Assembly: GCA_964460035.1 (NCBI GenBank) | Contig: CAYWPG010000014.1 | Span: 22,643-86,642, forward strand | Origin: CAYWPG01 sp964460035 | Lineage (GTDB): Bacteria; Pseudomonadota; Gammaproteobacteria; Nitrococcales; AK92 | Length of the DNA stretch: 64,000 nt | Direction: 5' to 3' | Shown here: one piece after another, positions 44,226-53,469 of the stretch | How the letters are laid out: each line of letters starts with the position of its first letter | How positions within the stretch are numbered: position 1 is the first letter of the stretch | Notes under the pieces: generated by a model | Databases searched by the model: none | What the model was told of the DNA's origin: nothing | What the model saw: the letters and a program-made list of their open reading frames with translations, nothing else | Position numbers and translations under genes: made by a program

Positions 44226-44729
44226 ATGGCGTATAAGCGAGTGCCAACGGACCGTAATTCCATGCCCAACCGTCCTCCTGTGCCAACACCTCTTAGGAAG
44301 TGGCTCGCCGATGAACGCGACGGCCCCGCCGGGCGCCTGCTCTCGCAAGCCGCTCGGCTGGCGAGGCTTACACAAGAGCTGAATAAGGAGCTGCCCGCGG
44401 GCCTGCGCGGCCATTGGCAACTGGCCAGGGTGGATCAGAACGCGTTGTCTATCGTGACTGAAGGACCGGCCTGGACTACGCAACTGCGCTTTTACCAGGA
44501 AGTGTTGCTGGAAGCGGCGCAGCGGACACTGCAGGTGCGCCCCCGCACAGTGCACATACGCAGCGGCGCGTATAGACCGGCGCCGCGACCGCGGCTCTTC
44601 CCCAAGGCGACCATGACTCAGGAAACAGTGGATTTGATCGCCAGCTGCGCCGCTTCAACGGACGACGCCCGCTTGAGCCAGTCGCTGCAGCGGCTGGCCA
44701 GAGCGGGCGCCAAGAAAAAGCAGGATTGA
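44226..44729 (+). CDS. dciA: DciA family (DUF721) replicative helicase loader
   Basis: DciA helps load DnaB in the many bacteria that lack DnaC or DnaI. The 167-residue protein has the DUF721 KH-like core: LLSQAARLARLTQELNKELPAGL near residue 40, then WQLARVDQNALSIVTEGPAWTTQLRF near 65 and LLEAAQRTLQVRPRTVHIR. The C-terminal tail is basic and Pro/Lys-rich. An ATG 36 bases downstream (44262) is an alternative start. The gene lies between secA and lpxC, as in Pseudomonas, and converges on lpxC with 13 bases between stops. Confidence 0.85.
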   Translation: MAYKRVPTDRNSMPNRPPVPTPLRKWLADERDGPAGRLLSQAARLARLTQELNKELPAGLRGHWQLARVDQNALSIVTEGPAWTTQLRFYQEVLLEAAQRTLQVRPRTVHIRSGAYRPAPRPRLFPKATMTQETVDLIASCAASTDDARLSQSLQRLARAGAKKKQD

Positions 44730-44742
44730 GGGACGTCCGGAA

Positions 44743-45654
44743 TCAGAACGCCGACACAGGCTGATCGAAAGCGATAGGCGCAGCGCTCTCGTCTTCGAAA
44801 GTCACCGCCTCCCAGGCCGACTCTCGCGCCATCAGCGCACGCAAGAGCTGGTTATTCAGCGCATGTCCGGACTTATAGCCCGTGAAGGCGCCGATCAGGC
44901 TGTGGCCCAGCAGGTAAAGATCGCCGATCGCATCGAGAATCTTGTGCTTGACGAACTCGTCGCGATAGCGCAGACCATCTTCGTTGAGAATGCGGTAGTC
45001 GTCGACCACGATGGCGTTGTCCAGGCTGCCGCCCAATGCCAACTGGCGCTCGCGCATCCACTCGAAGTCGCGCATGAAGCCGAACGTGCGCGCGCGGCTC
45101 ACCTCCTTCACGAAGGAGGTCGACGAGAAGTCGACCACGGCATGCTGGTCGACATCGCGAAAGGCGGGATGATCGAAATGGATCGTGAACCCGACCTTGA
45201 AGCCGTCGAAGGGGTCGAAGCGTGCCCACTTGTCGCCGTCGCTGACCTGGACACGCTCCTTGATACGGATGAACTTCTTCGGGGCCGGCTGCTCTTCGAT
45301 ACCGGCGGAGCGAATCAGGAACACGAACGGTGCCGCGCTGCCGTCCATGATCGGGACTTCCGGCGCACTGACGTCCACATAGGCGTTATCGATGCCCAGT
45401 CCGGCCATCGCGGAGAGCAGGTGCTCGACGGTGGAGACGCGCACATCGCCCTGGACCAGACAGGTGGACAACTGCGTGTCGCCGACGTTCTCGGGGCTCG
45501 CCTTAATCTCGACCGGCTCGTCCAGATCCACGCGGCGAAAGACTATGCCCGTATTCACCGCGGCAGGCCGCAGCGTCAGGTAGACTTTCTTGCCAGTGTG
45601 CAGACCCACACCCGTCGCGCGGATGCTGTTCTTAAGAGTCCGTTGTCGAATCAT
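44743..45654 (-). CDS. lpxC: UDP-3-O-acyl-N-acetylglucosamine deacetylase
   Basis: LpxC is the committed, zinc-dependent step of lipid A synthesis. The 303 residues start MIRQRTLKNSIRATGVGLHTG. Zinc and catalytic motifs are STVEHLLSAMAGLGIDN near residue 75, the HKILDAIGDLYLLGHSLIGAFTGYKSGH region near 235, and MDGSAAPFV. An in-frame ATG 57 bases upstream is not supported by family length. A weak promoter (TTGCTC-17-TATACC, about 45685-45720) and a separate ftsZ terminator suggest independent transcription. LpxC is usually controlled by FtsH proteolysis in Enterobacterales (not visible here). Confidence 0.97.
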   Translation of the reverse strand: MIRQRTLKNSIRATGVGLHTGKKVYLTLRPAAVNTGIVFRRVDLDEPVEIKASPENVGDTQLSTCLVQGDVRVSTVEHLLSAMAGLGIDNAYVDVSAPEVPIMDGSAAPFVFLIRSAGIEEQPAPKKFIRIKERVQVSDGDKWARFDPFDGFKVGFTIHFDHPAFRDVDQHAVVDFSSTSFVKEVSRARTFGFMRDFEWMRERQLALGGSLDNAIVVDDYRILNEDGLRYRDEFVKHKILDAIGDLYLLGHSLIGAFTGYKSGHALNNQLLRALMARESAWEAVTFEDESAAPIAFDQPVSAF

Positions 45655-45771
45655 CGCGAGGAATATCCCCCGTACAGGCATTGGTATACTATTGAGTCTG
45701 CGCCCGAGCAAGCCAAGAGACCTTGGTTGCGCTGCGACATTTTACTGTAATAGACATCTGTCGCCTACTAT

Positions 45772-45791
45772 GTTCGCGATCTTTCGCGAAC
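45772..45791. promoter_or_regulatory. Perfect inverted repeat in the ftsZ-lpxC gap
   Basis: GTTCGCGA-TCTT-TCGCGAAC is an 8-bp perfect stem with a tetraloop, abutting the palindrome AACTAGTT (45789-45796). It lies between the ftsZ terminator and the lpxC start, where an operator or leader structure for lpxC would be expected. Confidence 0.35.
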
Positions 45792-45799
45792 TAGTTGGC

Positions 45800-45840
45800 A
45801 AAAATGCCCCAGGGCGGGTCGTCCTGACCTGCCCTGGGGC
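45800..45840 (-). terminator. Intrinsic terminator of the dcw operon after ftsZ
   Basis: A 10-bp perfect stem (45806-45815 with 45831-45840) is followed on the minus strand by ATTTTT, 31 bases past the ftsZ stop. Confidence 0.85.
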
Positions 45841-45870
45841 TGGTGCGATAGTTGGAAAGAGGCGGGCCGT

Positions 45871-47031
45871 TTAGTCGGCCTGACGGCGTAGGAAAGCGGG
45901 GATATCCAGATAGTCGAGATCGCCGCTGCCGCCCTGCTCGGGGTAGCGCTCGTTAGCCGCCTTTTTACGCATTACGGTCGGCCGATCCAGAGTCTGGTAG
46001 TCGACCTCACCGCTCGCCTTCTTCGCAACCGTCTGTAAGGCTGGTGCCGGTGCCGGTTGGGACTGCGCCGCGCGGCCACCGCCCAGTCCGGTTGCAACCA
46101 CCGTTACGCGCAGCTCACCTTCCATATCAGGGTCGATCACAGTACCGACAACCACCGTCGCCTCATCCGAGGCGAAGTCCTTGATCGCATTGCCGACTTC
46201 GTCGAACTCGCCGATCGACAAGTCCATGCCGGCCGTTACGTTCACCAGGATACCGTTAGCGCCGGCGATTTCGACATCCTCAAGCAACGGCGAGGAAATC
46301 GCCCGCTCTGCCGCCTCGCGCGCGCGGCCTTCGCCCGTTGCCGAGCCGGTTCCCATTACGGCCATGCCCATCTCCGACATCACCGTGCGCACGTCGGCAA
46401 AGTCGACGTTGATCAGCCCCGGGCGCGTAATCAGCTCGGCAATGCCTTTCACCGCGCCGAGCAGCACATCGTTGGCCGCCTTGAAGGCATCCAACAAGGT
46501 CAGATTCTTGCCAAGCACGCTGAGCAGCTTCTCGTTGGGAATCGTGATCAACGAATCCACGTTCTTGGCCAGCTCCGCGATGCCCTCCTGAGCAACGCGC
46601 ATGCGCTTGGCGCCTTCGAACGGAAACGGCTTGGTAACCACCGCCACCGTCAGAATCCCCAGTTCCCGCGCTACCTGGGCCACTACCGGCGCTGCGCCGG
46701 TACCGGTGCCACCGCCCATTCCCGCGGTGATGAACACCATATCGGCACCTTGCAGCACCTCTTGAATGCGTTCCCGATCTTCCTCCGCCGCATCCCGACC
46801 CACCTGAGGGTTGGCCCCGGCACCCAGCCCTTTGGTGATGGTAGAGCCGAGTTGCAACACCGTGCGCGCCGTCGTGTTCTTCAGCGCCTGCGCGTCGGTA
46901 TTGGCGCAAATGAAATCCACCCCATCGATATCGGCGGCGACCATGTGCTGCACCGCGTTGCCGCCCCCGCCTCCCACGCCGATGACTTTAATCACGGCGT
47001 TTTGGCTGTATGAGTCCATCAGCTCGAACAT
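45871..47031 (-). CDS. ftsZ: Cell division GTPase FtsZ
   Basis: FtsZ polymerises into the division ring. The 386 residues include IGVGGGGGNAVQHM near residue 17, the tubulin signature GGGTGTGAAPV near 105, the T7-type NVDFADVRTVM loop, and the C-terminal peptide LDYLDIPAFLRRQAD, which binds FtsA, ZipA and ZapD-like partners. The linker (about 318-365) is Ala/Pro-rich and short. It lies 41 bases downstream of ftsA and is followed by the cluster terminator. Confidence 0.98.
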   Translation of the reverse strand: MFELMDSYSQNAVIKVIGVGGGGGNAVQHMVAADIDGVDFICANTDAQALKNTTARTVLQLGSTITKGLGAGANPQVGRDAAEEDRERIQEVLQGADMVFITAGMGGGTGTGAAPVVAQVARELGILTVAVVTKPFPFEGAKRMRVAQEGIAELAKNVDSLITIPNEKLLSVLGKNLTLLDAFKAANDVLLGAVKGIAELITRPGLINVDFADVRTVMSEMGMAVMGTGSATGEGRAREAAERAISSPLLEDVEIAGANGILVNVTAGMDLSIGEFDEVGNAIKDFASDEATVVVGTVIDPDMEGELRVTVVATGLGGGRAAQSQPAPAPALQTVAKKASGEVDYQTLDRPTVMRKKAANERYPEQGGSGDLDYLDIPAFLRRQAD

Positions 47032-47072
47032 CTCCGCCTCCTGTTTCCTGCTACCGCACCTAAAGCCATGAA

Positions 47073-48314
47073 CTAAAAATTCCCCTGGAACCAGCTCTTC
47101 ATCCGCGTCAGGAGGCTACTGAATCCTCCTGCCTCCCGACGAAACTCTTGCATCTGCCCACCGCTCTGATTGAGCCAGCCGAACTGCAGCAAACCTACCC
47201 CGGTCGAGTAGATCGGATTGCGCACAACGTCGGCGAGCCCCGTGACGTTGTACGGCTGACCCAATCTCACCGGCATGTGAAAAACCTCTTCGGCGAGGTC
47301 TATGACCCCTTCCATCTTCGCGCTCCCGCCGGTGAGCACGAGACCGGCGGCGATCAAATCCTCAAAGCCGCTGCGCCGTAGCTCGGCTTGCACCAGGGTC
47401 ATCAGCTCCTCGTAGCGCGGCTCCACCACCTCCGCGAGAGTCTGCCGTGACAGGCGCCGGGGCTGGCGCTCGCCTACCGAGGGCACCTCGATGGTTTCCT
47501 CGGCGCTGGCAAGCTGTGACAGCGCGCAGGCGTACTTGACCTTGATTTCCTCGGCGTGCTGAGTCGGCGTGCGCAAAGCGACCGCAATGTCGTTGGTCAC
47601 CTGGTCGCCCGCGATCGGAATGACCGCCGTGTGACGTATCGCCCCTTCGGTGAACACTGCGATATCGGTGGTTCCGCCGCCGATATCCACCAAGCACACG
47701 CCTAGCTCTTTCTCATCCTCGGTAAGCACGGCATAGCTGGAGGCCAGTTGCTCGAGGATGACGTCGTTGACTTCCAGGCCGCAGCGGCGCACGCACTTGA
47801 CGATGTTCTGCGCGGCACTGACCGCACCGGTAACCATGTGAACCTTCGCTTCAAGACGCACGCCCGACATTCCGATGGGCTCGCGAATCCCCTCTTGGGT
47901 ATCGATTACGAACTCCTGAGGCAGGATGTGCAGGATGCGCTGATCGGCGGGGATGGCCACCGCACGCGCGGCATCGATCACCCGCTCCACATCTCCCGGC
48001 GTAACCTCCTTGTCGCGAATGGCGACTATGCCGTGCGAGTTGAGGCTGCGCACGTGGCTGCCCGCTATGCCGGTATACACCGAATGGATCTGGCAACCGG
48101 CCATCAGCTCCGCCTCTTCCACGGCGCGCTGAATCGACTGCACGGTGGATTCGATGTTCACCACCACGCCCTTCTTCAGGCCACGCGAGGGGTGCGAACC
48201 GATACCTACCACTTCGATCGCACCATCCGGCGTCATCTCGCCGACGATCGCAACGACCTTGGAGGTGCCGATGTCCAAACCGACCAACAGATTGCGCTCG
48301 GACTTTTTTGTCAT
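47073..48314 (-). CDS. ftsA: Cell division protein FtsA
   Basis: FtsA is an actin-like ATPase that tethers FtsZ to the membrane and recruits later division proteins. The 413 residues start MTKKSERNLLVGLDIGTSKV. They contain the FtsA-specific 1C domain (about 85-165), the phosphate-2 motif VDIGGGTTDIAVF near 205, VLTGGSAKMEG near 335, and a C-terminal amphipathic helix (SLLTRMKSWFQGNF). The start is set by the ATGA overlap with ftsQ. An ATG 36 bases earlier is less likely. Confidence 0.97.
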   Translation of the reverse strand: MTKKSERNLLVGLDIGTSKVVAIVGEMTPDGAIEVVGIGSHPSRGLKKGVVVNIESTVQSIQRAVEEAELMAGCQIHSVYTGIAGSHVRSLNSHGIVAIRDKEVTPGDVERVIDAARAVAIPADQRILHILPQEFVIDTQEGIREPIGMSGVRLEAKVHMVTGAVSAAQNIVKCVRRCGLEVNDVILEQLASSYAVLTEDEKELGVCLVDIGGGTTDIAVFTEGAIRHTAVIPIAGDQVTNDIAVALRTPTQHAEEIKVKYACALSQLASAEETIEVPSVGERQPRRLSRQTLAEVVEPRYEELMTLVQAELRRSGFEDLIAAGLVLTGGSAKMEGVIDLAEEVFHMPVRLGQPYNVTGLADVVRNPIYSTGVGLLQFGWLNQSGGQMQEFRREAGGFSSLLTRMKSWFQGNF

Positions 48315-49126
48315 TGGCTTATGCCCCTCTCGCGAGCCTCGCCCTGCCAACGCAGCGCGAAGCCATTTGGATAGCGCAGATCGACCGCAGCCAAACGGCT
48401 ATCTGCCCGTGTCGACAGCCGCGGATAAGCGCGTACGAAACGCTGCACTTCCGCCTCGCCGTCACCTGCGCCCAATTGCATTTCGATTTCCCCGTTCAAC
48501 ACCGCCTTCCAGGCCAACCGCCCATCCAGCGTCAGACCCGTAAGCTGCAACCCCAGTGGGGCCAGTAGCGCATCGAGAGCGTGATAGCGCGCCATCACCT
48601 CGAGCTCGCTGCCAGGCGGTCCGGCAAGCATGGGCAGCCCCGGCGGAATGCTGTCAGGATCCGGCCAAAAAGCCACCCCTTCCGGGTTGAGCACACCGTC
48701 GCCGTTCCAGCGCGCCTGCGCCACTTGCTCGACCACAGCGATCTCCAGGGTCGCCGGCCAGCGCCGGCGTACCCCAGCGCTGGCGACCCAGGGGAGCTCT
48801 TCCAGCGCGGCGCGCACCGCCCCCACGTCCAGCACCAGCATCCCCCGTCCCACATGCGGCTCGATCGCCCGCCGCAACTCGGCTTCGCCTAAATGCTGCA
48901 GCGGAGTTACCAGGCGCACGGTCTGCAGCGGAAACAGGTCCGCCGTCTTCCACCAGTGCCAGCCTGCAACGCCGCCACCCACGCTCAGTACCAACAGCAG
49001 CGCGCCAGCCATGCGCCGCCACCCCCGCCGCGGCGGCTCGGGCAGCGGACCGTGCAGCCGCATCCGCCGGGGGGCTTCCCGGGGCGATGCCAGCTGTTTC
49101 CTCACGTGTGCTGCCGGTACGGCCAT
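48311..49126 (-). CDS. ftsQ: Cell division protein FtsQ
   Basis: FtsQ is a bitopic membrane protein linking early and late divisome components. The 271 residues have a basic cytoplasmic tail (about 1-38), one membrane segment (AGALLLVLSVGGGVAGWHWW), a POTRA domain (LFPLQTVRLV...GRGMLVLDVGAVRAALEELPWVASAGVRRRWPATLEIAVVEQ) and a beta domain ending VDLRYPNGFALRW. The ATG overlaps the ddl stop by one base and its stop overlaps ftsA. Confidence 0.94.
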   Translation of the reverse strand: MAVPAAHVRKQLASPREAPRRMRLHGPLPEPPRRGWRRMAGALLLVLSVGGGVAGWHWWKTADLFPLQTVRLVTPLQHLGEAELRRAIEPHVGRGMLVLDVGAVRAALEELPWVASAGVRRRWPATLEIAVVEQVAQARWNGDGVLNPEGVAFWPDPDSIPPGLPMLAGPPGSELEVMARYHALDALLAPLGLQLTGLTLDGRLAWKAVLNGEIEMQLGAGDGEAEVQRFVRAYPRLSTRADSRLAAVDLRYPNGFALRWQGEARERGISQ

Positions 49127-50064
49127 CAGACCTCACCGCTCTTTGCGCTGGTGCACAGGATCCGCCACACCAGTTCGTCGAAGGACAACCCGGCGGCTTT
49201 CGCCGCCATGGGCACCAGCGAGTGATCGGTCATGCCCGGCACCGTGTTGACCTCCAACAGCCAGTTGCGGCCCTCACGATCCCGCATGATGTCTACCCGT
49301 CCCCAGCCGCGCCCGCCGGCAACTTCGAAAGCTTCCAAAGCGAGCTTTTGCATAGCTGCCTCCTCCTCCGCGGGGAGACCGCATGGGCATATGTAGCGGG
49401 TATCCGAGGCCTGGTACTTGGCCTCGTAGTCATAGAAAGTGCGCGGCGTTTCCAGTCGAATGACCGGCAACGCCTGGCCATCTAGCAACGCGACTGTGTA
49501 CTCCGCTCCCGCGACGAAGCGCTCGGCGAACACCTGGCTGTCGAACTTCGCCGCGGCCTCGAACGCTTGCTGCAACTGGTCTGCCGACATGACTTTGGTC
49601 ATGCCTATGCTCGAGCCCTCCCGGCTCGGCTTGACCATCAAAGGCGTGCCCAACCGCGCGCATATCGCCGGAGCACGCCAAGCGCCGGCCAAGCGCTCGA
49701 ACTCCGGCGTGGGCAAGCCGGCACCACGCCAGGCGAGCTTGGTGCGCAGCTTGTCCATACTCAGCGCCGAGCCGAGCACACCTGTTCCGGTATACGGGAT
49801 TCCCATCGCCTCCAGCGCGCCCTGGACGACGCCGTCCTCGCCACCGCGGCCGTGCAACATGATGAACGCACGATCGAAGCCGGCGAGCCGATGCAGCTCG
49901 CCCGGTTTCGGATCCACCGCGGTGACGTCCACACCCAATCGCTGCAAGGCCTCCAATACGGCCTGGCCGCTTTTCAGCGAGACCTCGCGCTCGGCCGACC
50001 AGCCCCCCATCAACAGGACAACACGCCCCATGGCTTTGATTTCAGAGATCGTCGGTCCCGTCAT
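49126..50064 (-). CDS. ddlB: D-alanine--D-alanine ligase
   Basis: Ddl makes the D-Ala-D-Ala dipeptide added by MurF. The 312-residue ATP-grasp enzyme has LMGGWSAEREVSLKSG near residue 18, MLHGRGGEDGVVQGALE near 69, PSREGSSIGMTKV near 145, GRVDIMRDREGRNWLLEVNTVPGMT near 255, and DHSLVPMAAKAAG. The dipeptide-versus-depsipeptide specificity residue appears to be the ordinary Tyr type (TFYDYEAKYQA). It overlaps murB by four bases. Confidence 0.96.
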   Translation of the reverse strand: MTGPTISEIKAMGRVVLLMGGWSAEREVSLKSGQAVLEALQRLGVDVTAVDPKPGELHRLAGFDRAFIMLHGRGGEDGVVQGALEAMGIPYTGTGVLGSALSMDKLRTKLAWRGAGLPTPEFERLAGAWRAPAICARLGTPLMVKPSREGSSIGMTKVMSADQLQQAFEAAAKFDSQVFAERFVAGAEYTVALLDGQALPVIRLETPRTFYDYEAKYQASDTRYICPCGLPAEEEAAMQKLALEAFEVAGGRGWGRVDIMRDREGRNWLLEVNTVPGMTDHSLVPMAAKAAGLSFDELVWRILCTSAKSGEV

Positions 50065-50960
50065 CGTTTCTCCTCCCCGACGATTCGCACCTCGGGTTCC
50101 AAACGAACGCCGTGCGCAGCCTCCACCCTCCTCTGCACCTGCGCGATGAGCGCCTCGATGTCGGCAGCCGAGGCCTTGCCCGTGTTCACGATAAAATTGG
50201 CATGCTTGTCGGATACGCTCGCGCCGCCCCGTGCCAGCCCTTTCAGCCCGGCACTTTCTATCAGCCGTGCGGCGTATCCGCCCGGTGGGTTACGAAAGAC
50301 CGAGCCGCAACTGGGCTGGTTCGTGGGCTGCGTCGCGCCGCGGCGCGCGAGCAAGCCACGAATGCGCTCGCTGACCGCTTCCGCTTGCGCAGGCTCGAGC
50401 GCAAGCGTGACTGCGACGAACCACTCGTCAGGCCCTTCCACGCTGCGGTAACCCACGCGGTAATCGGCAGGGGAACGGCGACGCAGGACGCCCGCGCGAT
50501 CCACCGTTTCCACCTCCACCACGCGCTCCCACGTCTCTCCGCCGAACGCGCCCGCGTTCATCGCCAGCGCGCCGCCCATCGTGCCCGGGATGCCGGCAAG
50601 AAACTCGGCGCCCGCCAGGCCGCGCTTGGCGCAGAAACGCGCAAGCTTGGCGCACGGCACGCCTGCTTCCGCACGCACCCGCAGCGGCCCCAGCTGCTCG
50701 AGCCGGTCCAATCCCCCCTGGGTGTAGATAACCGTGCCAGGCCAGCCGCCGTCACGCACCAGCAGGTTGCTTCCCAAACCGACCCAGAGCAGCGGCTCGT
50801 CCGCCGGCAGCTGCCGCAGAAACAGCTGCAAGTCCTCCAGGTCGGCAGGCCTGTAGAAACGCCGCGCGCTGCCACCGGTACGCCATGACGTATGCCGCGC
50901 CATGGACTCATCCAGCCGCAGGTCTCCACGCAAGCGCGAGGTATCGAGCACTGCCGTCAT
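50061..50960 (-). CDS. murB: UDP-N-acetylenolpyruvoylglucosamine reductase
   Basis: MurB reduces UDP-GlcNAc-enolpyruvate to UDP-MurNAc using FAD and NADPH. The 299 residues are of the shorter type IIa form: HTSWRTGGSARRF near residue 23, GLGSNLLVRDGG, GAEFLAGIPGTMGGALAMNAGAFG near 118, YRVGYRSVEG, and the catalytic GSVFRNPPG (Ser) near 220. It lies between murC and ddl, unlike E. coli, where murB is elsewhere. Both junctions are 4-base ATGA overlaps. Confidence 0.96.
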   Translation of the reverse strand: MTAVLDTSRLRGDLRLDESMARHTSWRTGGSARRFYRPADLEDLQLFLRQLPADEPLLWVGLGSNLLVRDGGWPGTVIYTQGGLDRLEQLGPLRVRAEAGVPCAKLARFCAKRGLAGAEFLAGIPGTMGGALAMNAGAFGGETWERVVEVETVDRAGVLRRRSPADYRVGYRSVEGPDEWFVAVTLALEPAQAEAVSERIRGLLARRGATQPTNQPSCGSVFRNPPGGYAARLIESAGLKGLARGGASVSDKHANFIVNTGKASAADIEALIAQVQRRVEAAHGVRLEPEVRIVGEEKR

Positions 50961-52384
50961 GACGTCACCATGGCGTATTGCTCGCGCAGCCGCGGCGCGA
51001 CGGTGCCGATGTTGCCTGCGCCCATGGTCAATACCAGGTCGCCGTCTTCGAGCAGATCCGGCAGCACCTGCGCCAGCTCATCCAGCGTCTCTACGAACAC
51101 CGGATTCACCTGCCCGCGGGCGCGGATGGCACCACAGAGCGAGCGCCCGTCGGCACCCGCGATAGGCGCCTCGCCGGCGGGATAAACCTCGGTGACGATC
51201 AAAACGTCGACGCTAGCCAGAACTCGCGCGAAATCCTCGAACAGATCGCGGGTACGCGTATAGCGATGCGGCTGGAAGACCACTACCAGGCGTCGATCCG
51301 GCCAGCCTTCCCGTGCCGCCTCCAGCGTCACTGCCAGCTCTTGAGGGTGATGCCCGTAGTCGTCCACCAGCAGGACACGCTTAGCGCCGATCTCCAGTTC
51401 GCCATGGAGCTGGAAGCGGCGGCCGATACCCTGGAAATCGCGCAGGGCGCGCGCGATGACCGCATAATCCACGCCCAGCTCGCGGGCGATCGCTATGGCG
51501 GCCAGCGCATTGAGGACGTTGTGCCGGCCCGGCAGGTTCAGCGCCAGCTCATGGCGGTCGCTACCGGAAACCAACGTAAAGTGCGTGCGCGTACCTTGCT
51601 GGCGCACATCCACGGCCCGTAGGTCCGCATCCTCCGACATGCCGTAGGTGCGCACCGGGCGCGTGACCTCCGGCACGATCGCGCGCACTACCGGATCGTC
51701 GATGCAAAGCACCACCAGGCCGTAGAACGGTACGTGATGCAGGAACTCTATAAAGGCGTTACGCAGCCGGGCGAAGTCCCCGTCGTACGTGCCCATGTGA
51801 TCGGCGTCGATATTGGTCACCACCGCCATCATGGGCTGTAGAAACAGGAACGAGGCGTCGCTCTCGTCCGCTTCGGCCACCAGATAACGGCCGCCGCCCA
51901 AGCGTGCATTGGACGCCGCGCTATTGAGCCTGCCGCCGATCACGAAGGTGGGATCCAGCCCGCCCTCGGCGAGAAGACTCGCCACCAGGCTGGTGGTGGT
52001 CGTCTTGCCGTGGGTACCGGCAACGGCGATCCCAAAACGGAAGCGCATCAGCTCGGCCAGCATCTCCGCGCGCGGTACCACCGGGATTCGCGCCTTCTTG
52101 GCGGCCAGCAGCTCCGCGTTGGCCGGGTCGATAGCGCTGGACACCACCACCGCGTCGGCAGACTCCACATGCTTGGCATCGTGGCCGATCCAAATCCTCG
52201 CCCCCTGCGCCGCCAGCCGCTCCGTTGCCGCGCTTACGCGCAAATCCGAGCCGGTCACCTCGTAGCCTAGGTTGAGCAGTACCTCGGCGATTCCACTCAT
52301 GCCGACACCGCCGATCCCGACGAAGTGGATGCGCCGTACCCGGCCCATGGCGTAGCTGACGTGAGGCATTGCGGGCAACGTCAT
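50957..52384 (-). CDS. murC: UDP-N-acetylmuramate--L-alanine ligase
   Basis: MurC adds L-Ala to UDP-MurNAc. The 475-residue Mur ligase has the Rossmann motif HFVGIGGVGMSGIAEVLLNLGYEVTGSD near residue 20, P-loop VAGTHGKTTTTSLVASLL near 113, EADESDASFLFLQP near 175 and the DDYGHHPQEL motif near 350. The start is assigned to the ATG overlapping the murG stop (atga), not to one 18 bases upstream. Confidence 0.97.
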   Translation of the reverse strand: MTLPAMPHVSYAMGRVRRIHFVGIGGVGMSGIAEVLLNLGYEVTGSDLRVSAATERLAAQGARIWIGHDAKHVESADAVVVSSAIDPANAELLAAKKARIPVVPRAEMLAELMRFRFGIAVAGTHGKTTTTSLVASLLAEGGLDPTFVIGGRLNSAASNARLGGGRYLVAEADESDASFLFLQPMMAVVTNIDADHMGTYDGDFARLRNAFIEFLHHVPFYGLVVLCIDDPVVRAIVPEVTRPVRTYGMSEDADLRAVDVRQQGTRTHFTLVSGSDRHELALNLPGRHNVLNALAAIAIARELGVDYAVIARALRDFQGIGRRFQLHGELEIGAKRVLLVDDYGHHPQELAVTLEAAREGWPDRRLVVVFQPHRYTRTRDLFEDFARVLASVDVLIVTEVYPAGEAPIAGADGRSLCGAIRARGQVNPVFVETLDELAQVLPDLLEDGDLVLTMGAGNIGTVAPRLREQYAMVTS

Positions 52385-53469
52385 TTGGCAATCTCCATGC
52401 ATAGCTGCGCCACCCGCTCGGCGGCATCGGGGCGCGCCAGCGCGCGCGCATTGTGCGCCATCGTTAGCAAGTGATCGCGATCCAGCAGCAGCTCTTCGAG
52501 CACCCCCGCCAGCCGCTCCGGGGTCAGTTGGTCTTGTGGGCAGAGGACCGCGGCATCGCGATTGGACAGGTGCCGGGCGTTAGCGGTCTGATGATCGTCC
52601 ACGGCATGCGGATACGGCACCAGCACCGAAGCCAGCCCCGCCGTGGCGAGCTCGGCGACGGTCAGAGCCCCGCTACGGCAGATTGCCAGCTCGGCCCACC
52701 CATAAGCTGCCGCCATATCGTCGATGAACGCATCCACCCGCGCCTCGATACCCTGCTCGCGATAAGCCGCGCGGGCCGCTTCCAGCGTTCTGACGCCGGC
52801 CTGGTGCCACACCTCCGGCCGCAGCGCCGGATCCAGGCACTTGAGCGCAGCCGGAACCATGGCGTTGAGCACCTCCGCTCCCTGGCTCCCGCCCAAAACG
52901 AGCAGCCGCGGCCTAGGCCCGCGCTGTGCTGCCCGCACCTGCGGCTCCGGCAACGCGGCGATGCTCTCGCGTACGGGATTGCCCACCCACAGCGCATCCG
53001 GCCGCGTTGGGAAGACGCCATCGAATCCGGTCAGCACACGATCGGCGAAGCGCAACAGGCTGCGATTGGTCAGTCCAGGCACGGCATTCTGTTCGTGAAT
53101 AAGCAGCGGCGTGCGTGTCAGCCATGCGGCCAGCGCGCCAGCGCCTGCCACATAGCCGCCCATGCCCAGCACCGCCCGCGGCCGGTGCCGGCGCAGCACC
53201 GCAAGCGCCTCTCGCAGTGCGCCCAGTATCATGAACGGCGCCCGCAGCCAGCCGGCCAAGCCTTTGCGGCGCAAGCCGCGCACGCGCAGCCACTCGATGG
53301 GAATTCCCGCCGCAGGCACCACACGCGCTTCCAGACCGGCTCGAGTGCCCAGCCACATCACCGGCACGCCGGCGGCACGAAGCCGATCGGCTACCGCCAG
53401 TGCCGGGAAAACATGTCCGCCGGTACCCCCTGCCAGAATTAGAACCGGCCGCGAATCGGGCTGACTCAT
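52381..53469 (-). CDS. murG: UDP-N-acetylglucosamine--lipid I GlcNAc transferase
   Basis: MurG converts lipid I to lipid II at the inner face of the membrane. The 362-residue GT28 protein has the N-terminal glycine loop ILAGGTGGHVFPALAVADRL, the second loop GMGGYVAGAGALAAW near 101, HEQNAVPGLTNR near 124, a G-loop VLGGSQGAEVLN near 195 and the donor-site CRSGALTVAELATAGLASVLVPYPHAVDDHQTANA. Overlaps of four bases with ftsW and murC indicate coupling. Confidence 0.97.
   Translation of the reverse strand: MSQPDSRPVLILAGGTGGHVFPALAVADRLRAAGVPVMWLGTRAGLEARVVPAAGIPIEWLRVRGLRRKGLAGWLRAPFMILGALREALAVLRRHRPRAVLGMGGYVAGAGALAAWLTRTPLLIHEQNAVPGLTNRSLLRFADRVLTGFDGVFPTRPDALWVGNPVRESIAALPEPQVRAAQRGPRPRLLVLGGSQGAEVLNAMVPAALKCLDPALRPEVWHQAGVRTLEAARAAYREQGIEARVDAFIDDMAAAYGWAELAICRSGALTVAELATAGLASVLVPYPHAVDDHQTANARHLSNRDAAVLCPQDQLTPERLAGVLEELLLDRDHLLTMAHNARALARPDAAERVAQLCMEIAK

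Noticed and set aside
43978..44289. 103-codon minus-strand frame upstream of secA, in the position of secM
   Set aside because: It has no signal peptide, no arrest motif resembling SecM, overlaps the dciA start and contains the candidate secA promoter.
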